From positions 1,086 through 8,533 of the forward strand of contig MHFL01000026.1 of the NCBI GenBank assembly GCA_001804165.1: a stretch of DNA of 7,448 nt, read 5' to 3'. The notes under the pieces are model-generated. The model had not been told where the DNA came from. It did not search any database and worked only from the letters and a program-made list of their open reading frames with translations. Source of the stretch: Omnitrophica bacterium RIFCSPLOWO2_01_FULL_45_10. Its GTDB lineage: Bacteria > Omnitrophota > Gorgyraeia > 2-01-FULL-45-10. A program made the translations under genes and the position numbers. This document shows, piece after piece, positions 1 through 5,650 of this stretch (its first letter is position 1; each line of letters opens with the position of its first letter).

Positions 1-149
1 TCGACGGCGAATGGACGCTGAAATATTTTGAGAAGAAGTCCGGCAAGGTCATCTTAAAGGCGGCGAATAAAAAATATTCACCAATAATGCCGAAGGAGGA
101 ACTAGTGATAGCGGGGGTGGTGATAGCGAATGTCAGAAAATATAAATGA
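1..149 (+). CDS. S24 family LexA/UmuD-type protein, C-terminal end (partial)
   Basis: The reading frame enters from the left edge (first full codon at 3) and ends with TGA at 147-149, giving 48 residues. The fragment begins DGEWTLKYFEKK, which fits the strand carrying the catalytic lysine of S24 self-cleaving proteins (the K in WTLK), and ends GVVIANVRKYK, the usual closing strand of LexA and UmuD. If LexA, it would repress SOS genes until RecA-stimulated self-cleavage; if UmuD, it would be a polymerase partner. The N-terminal part that would decide (helix-turn-helix or not) is outside the window. It overlaps the next gene by 20 bp, so the two are probably co-transcribed and translationally coupled. 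The family call is firm; LexA versus UmuD is open, with LexA slightly favoured because the downstream polymerase is DinB-like. Confidence 0.8.
   Translation, partial: DGEWTLKYFEKKSGKVILKAANKKYSPIMPKEELVIAGVVIANVRKYK
119..124 (+). promoter_or_regulatory. ribosome binding site of dinB inside the S24 gene
   Basis: GGTGAT, within a G-rich GGGGGTGGTGAT run, lies 5 bases before the ATG at 130 and matches the 3' part of the canonical anti-Shine-Dalgarno complement. It sits inside the coding sequence of the upstream S24 gene, supports ATG 130 as the start and suggests translational coupling. The stronger AAGGAGG at 93-99 faces no start codon in the dinB frame. Confidence 0.5.
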
Positions 150-1569
150 GATAATAACTCTTTTCTCTTATCCGAACGCCATAGTTCATATAGACTGCGA
201 CGCCTTCTTCGCGTCCTGCGAACAGGCGCAAAATCCCAGCCTTAAAGGTCGACCAGTCGTAACAGGCAAGGAACGCGGCATTATCTCCTCGGCAAGTTAT
301 GAGGCGAAGGCCCTCGGGATAAAGCGGGGAGTGAGCCTTCGCGAGGCAAAGCGGATGTGTCCTGAATTAATCGTTCTGCCGAGCGATTACGAGACTTACA
401 GCATATATTCGGAAAGGGTGTTCGATATCGTTCGGCGCTTTACGCCAACGGTCGAAGAATTTTCCATAGATGAGGCATTCTGTGACCTGACCGGTTTAAG
501 GCGCATTTATAGAACATCTTACTCGAATATCGCCCGTAAGATCAAAGACGCGATTCATAAAGAACTCGACATAACCGTCTCGATGGGTTTAAGTCCTACA
601 AAAACGCTCGCCAAGATATGTTCGCGCCACAAGAAGCCAAAAGGATTTACCGCGGCGCCGGGTTACCGACTTCACCTGTTTTTAAAGGATACGGCCTTAG
701 ACACCGTATGCGGTTTCGGCCCGAACACGGTCGCCCTTCTCAATAAATGCGGGGTTTTTACCGTGCTCGATTACGTAAAGAGGCCGTTAGAATTCGCGGA
801 TAAACTTTTGGGCAAGATCGGGCGCGAGTTGTGGCATGAATTACGCGGCACCATGGTCTATCACGTATCGCCTGGTGCGAAGGAGAAATATCTTTCGATA
901 AGCAAGACCAAGACATTCAGTCCGGGGTCGGACGATAGAGAATTTGTTAAATCTCATGTGATGCGAAACTTAGAGGCGGCATTCATTAAATTGAGGCGGC
1001 ATAAGTTATCGGCGAAGGCGCTCACGGTATACCTAAGAACAATTGATTTTAACGGCGGCGCGATTAAGGGCGAACTGGATAGGCATTCATCCTCGACGCT
1101 TGATTTTACAGGATTATGCGATCATTTGTTCGATTTGATATTTAAAAGGAAAGATAGGGACAGTCCCCATCTCGACGGAAAGCACGAGTCTGGGGGCAGT
1201 CCCTATTTTTCCAAAGACGACGTCTCTTACAGGGCCACAGGCGTGGTATTATCGGACATAGTAATAGAAGGCGTTGATTCACGGACCCTATTCGATGACC
1301 CGATAAAAATTGCCAAAGTGACGAAACTTTCGAAAACAGTCGATGATATAAATATGATGTATGGAAAATATGCCGTCCATTTAGCGACATCGAACATGGC
1401 GCTCGGAAATAGAAAGATAAATAGGGACAGTCCCCACCTCGATGGAAACCCCAACCTGGGGGACAGTCCCTATTTATCTCCCAGGAGCGAAAGGGCATGG
1501 CGAAAAACTCACCTCCTCAAAGGCGAAACTTCTCGCAGCCGGCTTAGAATACCCCTGCTCAAATTCTAA
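130..1569 (+). CDS. dinB: Y-family DNA polymerase IV (translesion), with two repeat-encoded peptide insertions
   Basis: Error-prone translesion polymerase that extends primers past damaged template bases. Visible motifs: HIDCDAFFASCEQ at residues 20-32 with metal-binding D22 and a probable steric-gate F27; the SIDEAF motif with catalytic D114/E115; a helix-hairpin-helix around residues 193-215 (CGFGPNTVALL); then the little-finger domain with YRATGVVLSDI (367-377) and LFDDP. The C-terminus LKGETSRSRLRIPLLKF is the normal family tail. At 479 aa it is long for DinB, partly because two near-palindromic repeats in the same frame add residues 342-360 and 431-449 (both read RDSPHLDG...DSPY or GSPY). 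Conserved family sequence resumes in frame after each, so the gene appears intact. The ASCEQ variant is slightly UmuC-like, but the palm and finger sequence is DinB-like. The 20-bp overlap with an S24 gene implies SOS-type control. Whether the insertions affect activity is unknown. Confidence 0.93.
   Translation: MSENINEIITLFSYPNAIVHIDCDAFFASCEQAQNPSLKGRPVVTGKERGIISSASYEAKALGIKRGVSLREAKRMCPELIVLPSDYETYSIYSERVFDIVRRFTPTVEEFSIDEAFCDLTGLRRIYRTSYSNIARKIKDAIHKELDITVSMGLSPTKTLAKICSRHKKPKGFTAAPGYRLHLFLKDTALDTVCGFGPNTVALLNKCGVFTVLDYVKRPLEFADKLLGKIGRELWHELRGTMVYHVSPGAKEKYLSISKTKTFSPGSDDREFVKSHVMRNLEAAFIKLRRHKLSAKALTVYLRTIDFNGGAIKGELDRHSSSTLDFTGLCDHLFDLIFKRKDRDSPHLDGKHESGGSPYFSKDDVSYRATGVVLSDIVIEGVDSRTLFDDPIKIAKVTKLSKTVDDINMMYGKYAVHLATSNMALGNRKINRDSPHLDGNPNLGDSPYLSPRSERAWRKTHLLKGETSRSRLRIPLLKF
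1148..1212 (+). repeat. palindromic repeat copy 1, in frame inside dinB
   Basis: Imperfect inverted repeat. Left arm GGAAAGATAGGGACAG pairs with right arm CAGTCCCTATTTTTCC (14 of 16), and pairing continues inward through CCCC/GGGG and CTCG/CGAG to a loop near 1175-1184. The 53-bp core 1154-1206 matches core 1421-1473 at 43 of 53 positions without gaps. It is free of stops in the dinB frame and encodes DRDSPHLDG...GSPYF, between the end of a helix (FDLIFKRK) and the YRATGVV strand. Confidence 0.85.
1416..1478 (+). repeat. palindromic repeat copy 2, in frame inside dinB
   Basis: Inverted repeat with outer arms GATAAATAGGGAC and GTCCCTATTTATC perfectly complementary; with the inner GTCCCC/GGGGAC the stem is 18 of 19. 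The core 1421-1473 has the same length as copy 1 and starts exactly 267 bp (89 codons) after it, so both are read in the same frame. Encoded peptide NRDSPHLDG...GDSPYL lies just before the conserved C-terminal tail of the polymerase. Confidence 0.87.
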
Positions 1570-1584
1570 AGAGAAGACTACCGC

Positions 1585-1612
1585 CGTAGGGCAGGTTTAA
1601 ACCTGCCCTACG
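1585..1612. repeat. perfect 28-bp palindrome after dinB
   Basis: Arms CGTAGGGCAGGTTT and AAACCTGCCCTACG are exact reverse complements with no spacer, 15 bp after the dinB stop. No T-run follows directly, so it is not a typical intrinsic terminator, although it could slow or stabilise the transcript end. It resembles dispersed extragenic palindromes; it is a different sequence from the repeats inside dinB. Confidence 0.8.
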
Positions 1613-1700
1613 ATCTCATCAAGCTGCTTCTTTTTCGTTTGGGATTTAGTGTTTTACGATCTCATCAAGCTGCTTCTTTTTCGCTTGGGATTTGGTGTTT
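1609..1700. repeat. tandem duplication, 2 x 46 bp
   Basis: Unit 1609-1654 (TACGATCTCATCAAGCTGCT...) is repeated directly as 1655-1700 with two substitutions (T/C and A/G). The first unit begins within the right arm of the 28-bp palindrome. The second unit supplies the -35 element of the probable M48 promoter. The unit shows no convincing coding potential; its TGGGATTT core resembles, in reverse complement, the TAAATCCCA stretch after recR. Confidence 0.85.
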
Positions 1701-1713
1701 TAAGCGGTATAAT
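1685..1713 (+). promoter_or_regulatory. probable sigma-70 promoter of the M48 protease gene
   Basis: TTGGGA (1685-1690), a 17-bp spacer, then a consensus TATAAT (1708-1713). Transcription would start near 1720, only a few bases before ATG 1723, so the mRNA would be leaderless or nearly so. This fits the lack of any Shine-Dalgarno sequence before that ATG. The -35 lies in the second copy of the 46-bp repeat. Confidence 0.6.
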
Positions 1714-1722
1714 TTTATAAAG

Positions 1723-2964
1723 ATGAATATATATTTAGCGATTATTTTGACGATACTCATAGGCGAATATTTTTTGAAACTATTTGTCGAACGGCTGAAC
1801 ATTAGAAACGCGTCCCCTATTCTACCGGAAGAATTTAAGGGCCATTATGACGCGGAAAGGTATAGAAAATCTCAAAACTACCTTATCGATAATACAAAAT
1901 TTGCTCTCTTCAAAGGCGCCGTTTTTACCGCGCTCACAATATTTTTTATACTCTTCGACGGATTTAACTTTGTCGATCTTATAGCGAGAAAGTTAAATTT
2001 AGGTTCAGTCCCCACCGGATTAATCTTTGCCGGCATTTTACTGATAGCATATGAACTATTGACCGTGCCATTCGCCGCATACAGGACATTCGTTATCGAG
2101 GAAAAATACGGTTTCAATAAGACCGGCCTTAAGACATTCGTCTTGGATATCATAAAAGGCCTGCTCTTAAGTTGTATAATCGGAGGCGCGATCTTCGCGG
2201 GCGTCATCTGGTTTTTTGAATCGAAAGGCGGATGCGCATGGATTTATAGTTGGATCGCGGTTACGATAGTCGAATTATTTCTGACTTTCATCGCTCCTAT
2301 CCTGATCCTTCCGATTTTCAATAAATTTATTCCCCTTGAAGAAGGAGAGCTCAAAGATTCGATAGAAGGATATGCCAAATCTCAGAACTTTAAGATTAAA
2401 TCTATCTTCAAGATGGACGCGTCACGGCGGACCTCAAAATCAAATGCCTTCTTCACCGGTTTCGGGAAGTCCCGGAAGGTCGCCTTGTTCGATAACCTCA
2501 TAGAAAAACACACAGTCGATGAATTGGTTTCTGTCCTGGCCCACGAGATAGGCCACTATAAGAAACGGCATATCATAAAGCATCTCGCTCTATCTATCAT
2601 AACTCAAGGGTTTATGTTTTTTGTTCTATCATTGTTCATAAATAACAGGGGGTTATTCGACGCGTTTAAGATGGACGGACTTTCTGTCTACGCAAGCCTC
2701 GTCTTTTTCGGATTTCTCTATAGCCCAATCAGCCTCATCTTCTCCGTAACCGCGAATATCTTTTCTAGGAAGTGTGAATACGAGGCCGACCTTTTTGTGG
2801 CGAAGACGTATAAAATGCCGGAGGCCTTTATCACGGCGCTTAAAAAATTAACCGTCGATAACCTGTCGAATCTGACCCCGCATCATATGAAGGTCATCTT
2901 AAGTTACAGCCATCCGCCGATCTTAGAGCGAATCAAAACTTTCAGGTCGCGCATTGTTTATTGA
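1723..2964 (+). CDS. M48 family zinc metalloprotease, CAAX prenyl protease 1 / Ste24 type
   Basis: Integral-membrane zinc protease of 413 aa, the usual size for bacterial Ste24-like proteins. HEIGH at residues 274-278 gives two zinc-binding histidines and the catalytic glutamate; EYEAD (352-356) supplies the third ligand in the ExxxD pattern. The preceding SNAFFTGFGKSRKVALFDNLI is the family's characteristic lead-in, and SHPP lies at 396-399. About seven hydrophobic segments are visible (near residues 3-22, 60-80, 97-118, 142-168, 173-200, 283-305 and 321-345). In eukaryotes the family trims prenylated CAAX proteins; bacterial members are generally thought to act in membrane-protein quality control, and the substrate here is unknown. 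I chose ATG 1723 over an upstream TTG at 1639, because the TTG start would add 28 residues encoded by the tandem repeat and the promoter. It sits between repair genes with no evident functional link. Confidence 0.92.
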   Translation: MNIYLAIILTILIGEYFLKLFVERLNIRNASPILPEEFKGHYDAERYRKSQNYLIDNTKFALFKGAVFTALTIFFILFDGFNFVDLIARKLNLGSVPTGLIFAGILLIAYELLTVPFAAYRTFVIEEKYGFNKTGLKTFVLDIIKGLLLSCIIGGAIFAGVIWFFESKGGCAWIYSWIAVTIVELFLTFIAPILILPIFNKFIPLEEGELKDSIEGYAKSQNFKIKSIFKMDASRRTSKSNAFFTGFGKSRKVALFDNLIEKHTVDELVSVLAHEIGHYKKRHIIKHLALSIITQGFMFFVLSLFINNRGLFDAFKMDGLSVYASLVFFGFLYSPISLIFSVTANIFSRKCEYEADLFVAKTYKMPEAFITALKKLTVDNLSNLTPHHMKVILSYSHPPILERIKTFRSRIVY

Positions 2965-2981
2965 GCGACTGAGGAAAGCAG

Positions 2982-3010
2982 TTGATTTCACGCGTTCAGT
3001 ATGATATTTT
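2982..3010 (+). promoter_or_regulatory. possible promoter of dnaX-recR
   Basis: TTGATT (2982-2987), a 17-bp spacer and TATTTT (3005-3010), each 4 of 6 to consensus; an overlapping TATGAT at 3000-3005 is a better -10 but lacks a spaced -35. Either would start transcription within about 10 bases of ATG 3020, which has no Shine-Dalgarno sequence. The 55-bp gap after the M48 gene is the only room for a dedicated dnaX promoter. Weak evidence. Confidence 0.35.
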
Positions 3011-3019
3011 ATTTCTACG

Positions 3020-4678
3020 ATGAGTTACATTGTATTCGCGAGAAAATACAGGCCCCAAACCTTCGATGATATAGACGGCCAGCCCCACATCGTAAGGACT
3101 CTCAAGAATGCCATAACACAAGAGAGGGTTGCCCATGCTTACCTATTTTCGGGCCCAAGAGGCGTAGGAAAGACGACAACCGCGAGAGTGCTGGCCAAGG
3201 CCCTGAACTGCGACAAGGGCCCCGCACCTAATCCATGCAATTCGTGCCCCGCCTGCGATGAGATAACAAAAGGCGCATCTCTCGATGTCCTTGAGATAGA
3301 CGGCGCGTCGAATAGAGGCATAGAAGAGATAAGGAATTTAAGAGAGGGCGTGAAATTCAAGCCCTCGAAGGGAAGATTTAGAATTTACATCGTGGATGAG
3401 GTCCACATGCTCACACAGGAGGCGTTTAACGCCCTCCTGAAGACGCTGGAAGAGCCGCCTCTTCACGTTAAATTTATATTCGCCACAACCCAGGCTCACA
3501 AACTTCCCCTCACCATTCTTTCGAGATGCCAGCGGTTCGACTTTCACCGTATCTCAAGTAAAGATATCCTGGAAAACTTAAAAAGGATAAAGGCAAATGA
3601 GCGGCTCAATGCCACAGATGATGTGCTGAACCTGATCGCTAGACATTCTGACGGCAGCATGAGAGACGCCCAGGTTCTATTGGACCAGATCATGTCGTTC
3701 GCAAAAGACGACATGAGATTGGACGATGTCATCAAGATGTTGGGGTTGATAGGCGACGACATCTTGTTCGCGTTGTCGGATTCCATCAGAGAGCGCGATG
3801 CACTTAAGGCGCTCAAACTGATAGGCCAGTTTATAAACGAGGGAGGCGATTGCTTCCAATTGGTTGTGAACCTGATCGAACATTTTAGAAACATCGTCAT
3901 AATAAAGATAAGTAAAGACCCAAAATCGATTTCCGATTGGGACGCCGATAAAATAAAACATTATGAATCACAAGCAAAAGATTTCAGCGTTGAGGACATT
4001 TTGTACATAATGCATACGCTCTCAAACGCGGTAGATTTAATAAAAAAGACTCCCCTCGCGAGGATTCCGCTCGAAACAACCGTAATCAGACTTACAAGGG
4101 CCGGCCCCATACTCGCGCTCGCCGATATCATGGCGAGACTCACTGAATTAGAGAAAAAATTGTTAAGCGGGCTCCAAAAACCACAAAATAACGAACCCCA
4201 TATTCTTCCCCAAAAAAAAGAGCCCGAGCCAGATTCGTTTCGCGCCTCGACGGAGTTGGATGAAATATCGAGCGGCTGGGCGGCTGTGATAAACCGTATT
4301 AGGACGAAGAAAATCTCCATCGCATCATATCTCGAGGAAGGATATCCCATAGGCCTAGACGGGGACAAACTCTTAATAGGATTTTCGAGAGAATTTCAAT
4401 TTCACAAGGAGGTTCTCGACACGCCTGAAAACAGGCGACTCATAGAAGAGTCGATAAACGCATGTTTGAATCTAACTCTTAGGGTCGCGCTCAAGGAAGT
4501 AGAGACCCTTAAGGCCGATGGCAAGGGAGCGATAGATATACCGCAGGATAACGTTATCTCCGGCGGCGCCGTTGAATCAGGAGAGAAAACGAACGATAAG
4601 GAAGACGAGCCGCTCATAAAAGATGCCTTGGAGATTTTTGGCGGAGAGATTCGAGATAAATTATCTAAGAAAAAGTAA
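3020..4678 (+). CDS. dnaX: DNA polymerase III subunit tau/gamma (clamp loader)
   Basis: Clamp-loader ATPase that opens and loads the sliding clamp and, as tau, tethers polymerase cores. The N-terminus FARKYRPQTFDDIDGQ is diagnostic. Walker A GPRGVGKTT is at residues 45-53; zinc-binding cysteines are C64, C73, C76 and C79; Walker B VDEVH is at 125-129; sensor TT at 156-157; and the SRC motif carrying the arginine finger at 168-170. The AAA+ lid and collar domain follows to about residue 370. A charged, proline-containing linker (about 385-410) precedes a poorly conserved C-terminal region that ends in lysines at 552, within the usual size range. An A8 run at 4212-4219 falls in the linker and could permit a shorter gamma-like form. 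recR starts 11 bp after the stop, so the two are probably co-transcribed; the ybaB gene often found between them is absent. Confidence 0.97.
   Translation: MSYIVFARKYRPQTFDDIDGQPHIVRTLKNAITQERVAHAYLFSGPRGVGKTTTARVLAKALNCDKGPAPNPCNSCPACDEITKGASLDVLEIDGASNRGIEEIRNLREGVKFKPSKGRFRIYIVDEVHMLTQEAFNALLKTLEEPPLHVKFIFATTQAHKLPLTILSRCQRFDFHRISSKDILENLKRIKANERLNATDDVLNLIARHSDGSMRDAQVLLDQIMSFAKDDMRLDDVIKMLGLIGDDILFALSDSIRERDALKALKLIGQFINEGGDCFQLVVNLIEHFRNIVIIKISKDPKSISDWDADKIKHYESQAKDFSVEDILYIMHTLSNAVDLIKKTPLARIPLETTVIRLTRAGPILALADIMARLTELEKKLLSGLQKPQNNEPHILPQKKEPEPDSFRASTELDEISSGWAAVINRIRTKKISIASYLEEGYPIGLDGDKLLIGFSREFQFHKEVLDTPENRRLIEESINACLNLTLRVALKEVETLKADGKGAIDIPQDNVISGGAVESGEKTNDKEDEPLIKDALEIFGGEIRDKLSKKK
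4212..4219 (+). promoter_or_regulatory. A8 run in dnaX, possible slippage or frameshift site
   Basis: Codons CAA AAA AAA GAG (residues 398-401) contain eight consecutive A, i.e. an A AAA AAA slippery heptamer in the correct phase. A -1 shift would add 14 residues and stop at TGA 4261-4263 (about 414 aa). Loss of one A by RNA polymerase would stop at TGA 4287-4289. Either product keeps the ATPase and collar domains, like gamma. No upstream Shine-Dalgarno stimulator and only weak downstream pairing are visible, so transcriptional slippage is the likelier mechanism if any occurs. Confidence 0.4.
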
Positions 4679-4689
4679 AGGGAATCCCC

Positions 4690-5295
4690 ATGAGTTATTT
4701 TCCTGTTTCGATGAAAGAGTTGTGCGATGAGTTTTCGAAGATGCCCGGGATAGGCCCTAAGACGGCCCAGCGGCTCGCATTTTATATCCTGAAGTCCGCA
4801 AAATCCGATGCGGCTCGGCTCAGCCAGGCGATACTCAAGGTGAAAGAGTCCGTGAAGTTCTGCAAGGTTTGCAATAATTTGAGCGATGAGGAAATATGCG
4901 ATATATGTAAAAGCGCCGCGAGAGACAGAACGATCCTCTGCATTGTCGAGGAACCAAACGATATAATGACTATAGAACGCGCGGGGAATTACAATGGTAT
5001 ATATCATGTCCTCTTAGGATCGCTTTCTCCTTTGGATGGGATAGGGCCGTCTGATCTTAAAATAAAAGAACTTATGGAACGGATGAAAAAAGAAAAATTT
5101 AAAGAGATTATAATAGCGACCGATTTCAATACGGAAGGCGAGGCAACCGCCCTTTACCTCTTTAAGGTTTTGAAGAGTTCCGGCGGTAAACTTACTAGGG
5201 TCGCTTATGGAATACCTGTAGGTAGCGACCTAGAGTATGCCGACCAGGCCACAATAATAAAGGCGTTTGAAGGCAGACGCGAACCGTCCAAGTAG
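4690..5295 (+). CDS. recR: recombination mediator protein RecR
   Basis: RecR works with RecO (and RecF) to load RecA on SSB-coated gaps during daughter-strand gap repair. At 201 aa it has the family's standard length and order: N-terminal helix-hairpin-helix MPGIGPKTAQRLAFYIL (18-34); a four-cysteine zinc finger C58-x2-C61-x8-C70-x2-C73; a Toprim domain beginning around T81 (CIVEEPNDI with acidic E87/E88) and containing LSPLDGIGP and TDFNTEGEATA; and the C-terminal GIPVGSDLEYADQATIIKAF. AAGGGA at 4678-4683 is a fair ribosome binding site 6 bases from ATG 4690. It follows dnaX by 11 bp, a widely conserved pairing. Its last 11 codons and stop are duplicated at 7083-7140, yet this copy is complete, so function should be preserved. 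Confidence 0.97.
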   Translation: MSYFPVSMKELCDEFSKMPGIGPKTAQRLAFYILKSAKSDAARLSQAILKVKESVKFCKVCNNLSDEEICDICKSAARDRTILCIVEEPNDIMTIERAGNYNGIYHVLLGSLSPLDGIGPSDLKIKELMERMKKEKFKEIIIATDFNTEGEATALYLFKVLKSSGGKLTRVAYGIPVGSDLEYADQATIIKAFEGRREPSK

Positions 5296-5316
5296 CCACT
5301 CCCAAAAGTCCTAAAT
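5259..5316. repeat. direct repeat A: recR 3' end and downstream bases
   Basis: 58 bp from AAAGGCGTTTGAAGG to CCTAAAT, matching 7083-7140 with two substitutions (5286 G/C, synonymous CCG/CCC in the recR frame; 5308 G/A). It covers the last 11 recR codons, the TAG stop and 21 bases beyond. Identity stops sharply at both ends. Together with copy B it brackets 1766 bp of accessory DNA. Confidence 0.92.
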
Positions 5317-5332
5317 CCCAAAAGTCCTAAAT
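5301..5332. repeat. tandem 16-bp repeat after recR
   Basis: CCCAAAAGTCCTAAAT occurs twice, perfectly and back to back (5301-5316, 5317-5332). Copy B of the recR end has only one such unit (7125-7140, one substitution), so the second unit probably arose by slippage or at the insertion junction. Confidence 0.85.
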
Positions 5333-5353
5333 ACAACAATTTAGCCTCTTTTT

Positions 5354-5383
5354 CTCATGCCAACTAGTTATAGATGGCATGAG
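5354..5383. repeat. hairpin with 9-bp arms between recR and the RAYT remnant
   Basis: CTCATGCCA (5354-5362) and TGGCATGAG (5375-5383) are perfect inverted repeats around a 12-base loop. No T-run follows on either strand, so it is not a standard terminator. Its place upstream of a RAYT start suggests a REP-like end or a leader structure. A second small hairpin (AGTAT 5427-5431 / ATACT 5438-5442) lies just before the RAYT ribosome binding site. Confidence 0.6.
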
Positions 5384-5465
5384 GAGCCTCTCTAAGTGTA
5401 ATGTCGGGTCGAGGTTTCCGTCTTATAGTATAGGGGAATACTAAGAGAGGGAAGGAGGCATTTTT

Positions 5466-5561
5466 ATGACAAGAATAAGAAGAGTCATATATGATAATGT
5501 GGCCTATCATATCCTCAATAGGGGACATGATGGGTGAAGGTTGTTCCAGAAAGCCCAAAAC
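5466..5561 (+). pseudogene. REP-associated tyrosine transposase (Y1/RAYT), 5' remnant
   Basis: An excellent ribosome binding site (AAGGAGG at 5452-5458, 7 bases before ATG) precedes MTRIRRVIYDNVAYHILNRG, which matches the beginning of RAYT/IS200-like Y1 transposases (basic start, then the YH-x3-RG motif). An in-frame TGA at 5535-5537 interrupts it after 23 codons. The same frame then continues RLFQKAQN, the expected next family segment (RxFQK), and stops at TAA 5562-5564. Everything beyond about 32 residues, including the HUH metal-binding and catalytic tyrosine parts, is missing; the ATPase promoter region starts instead. TGA is used as a normal stop by the S24 and M48 genes here, so it is not a reassigned sense codon. 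Identification rests on a short stretch, but the start region is characteristic. Confidence 0.72.
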
Positions 5562-5573
5562 TAAATGTCAAAC

Positions 5574-5605
5574 TGTGCATAAAATTTTGTTGTTTTGTGC
5601 ATAAA
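5574..5605. promoter_or_regulatory. paired direct repeats TGTGCATAAA, possible operator
   Basis: TGTGCATAAA at 5574-5583 and again at 5596-5605, start to start 22 bp (about two helical turns). The second copy lies immediately downstream of the putative -35 and inside the promoter spacer; the first lies just upstream of the -35. This geometry suits a repressor that binds cooperatively on one face of the DNA. The binding protein is unknown. Confidence 0.5.
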
Positions 5606-5618
5606 TATGTGATATACT
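5590..5618 (+). promoter_or_regulatory. probable promoter of the AAA/DUF4143 ATPase gene
   Basis: TTGTTT (5590-5595), a 17-bp spacer and TATACT (5613-5618), the latter with an extended -10 TG at 5610-5611. The gene therefore has its own promoter and does not depend on recR transcription. A leader of about 25 bases follows, with GAGGAGG at 5632-5638. Confidence 0.62.
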
Positions 5619-5650
5619 TGCGCCTGAGAACGAGGAGGCGCGGTTAGATT

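Noticed and set aside
1142..1498. Minus-strand open frame of 118 codons opposite the 3' part of dinB
   Set aside because: It is open because the two palindromic repeats lack stops on both strands; the opposite strand has full conserved polymerase motifs.
1639..1722. TTG at 1639 as start of the M48 gene
   Set aside because: The extra 28 residues are encoded by the tandem repeat and the promoter; the protein family begins with the hydrophobic segment right after ATG 1723.
2006..2016. CAGTCCCCACC in the M48 gene, an 11-base match to the dinB palindromes
   Set aside because: No second arm is nearby and the encoded residues fit an ordinary loop, so it is probably chance.
2965..2990. Possible hairpin after the M48 gene (CGACTG / CAGTTG)
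   Set aside because: Short stem with a wobble pair and no T-run; too weak to call a terminator.
4402..5007. Long minus-strand open frame of 201 codons across dnaX and recR
   Set aside because: It is antisense to two strongly conserved genes and has no recognisable domain.
5301..5332. Possible CRISPR-like array after recR
   Set aside because: Only two adjacent 16-bp units with no spacers; simple tandem slippage.
5535..5537. TGA read as a sense codon in the RAYT frame (alternative genetic code)
   Set aside because: TGA ends the S24 and M48 genes at natural C-termini, and the RAYT frame meets a TAA shortly after, so simple decay explains it.
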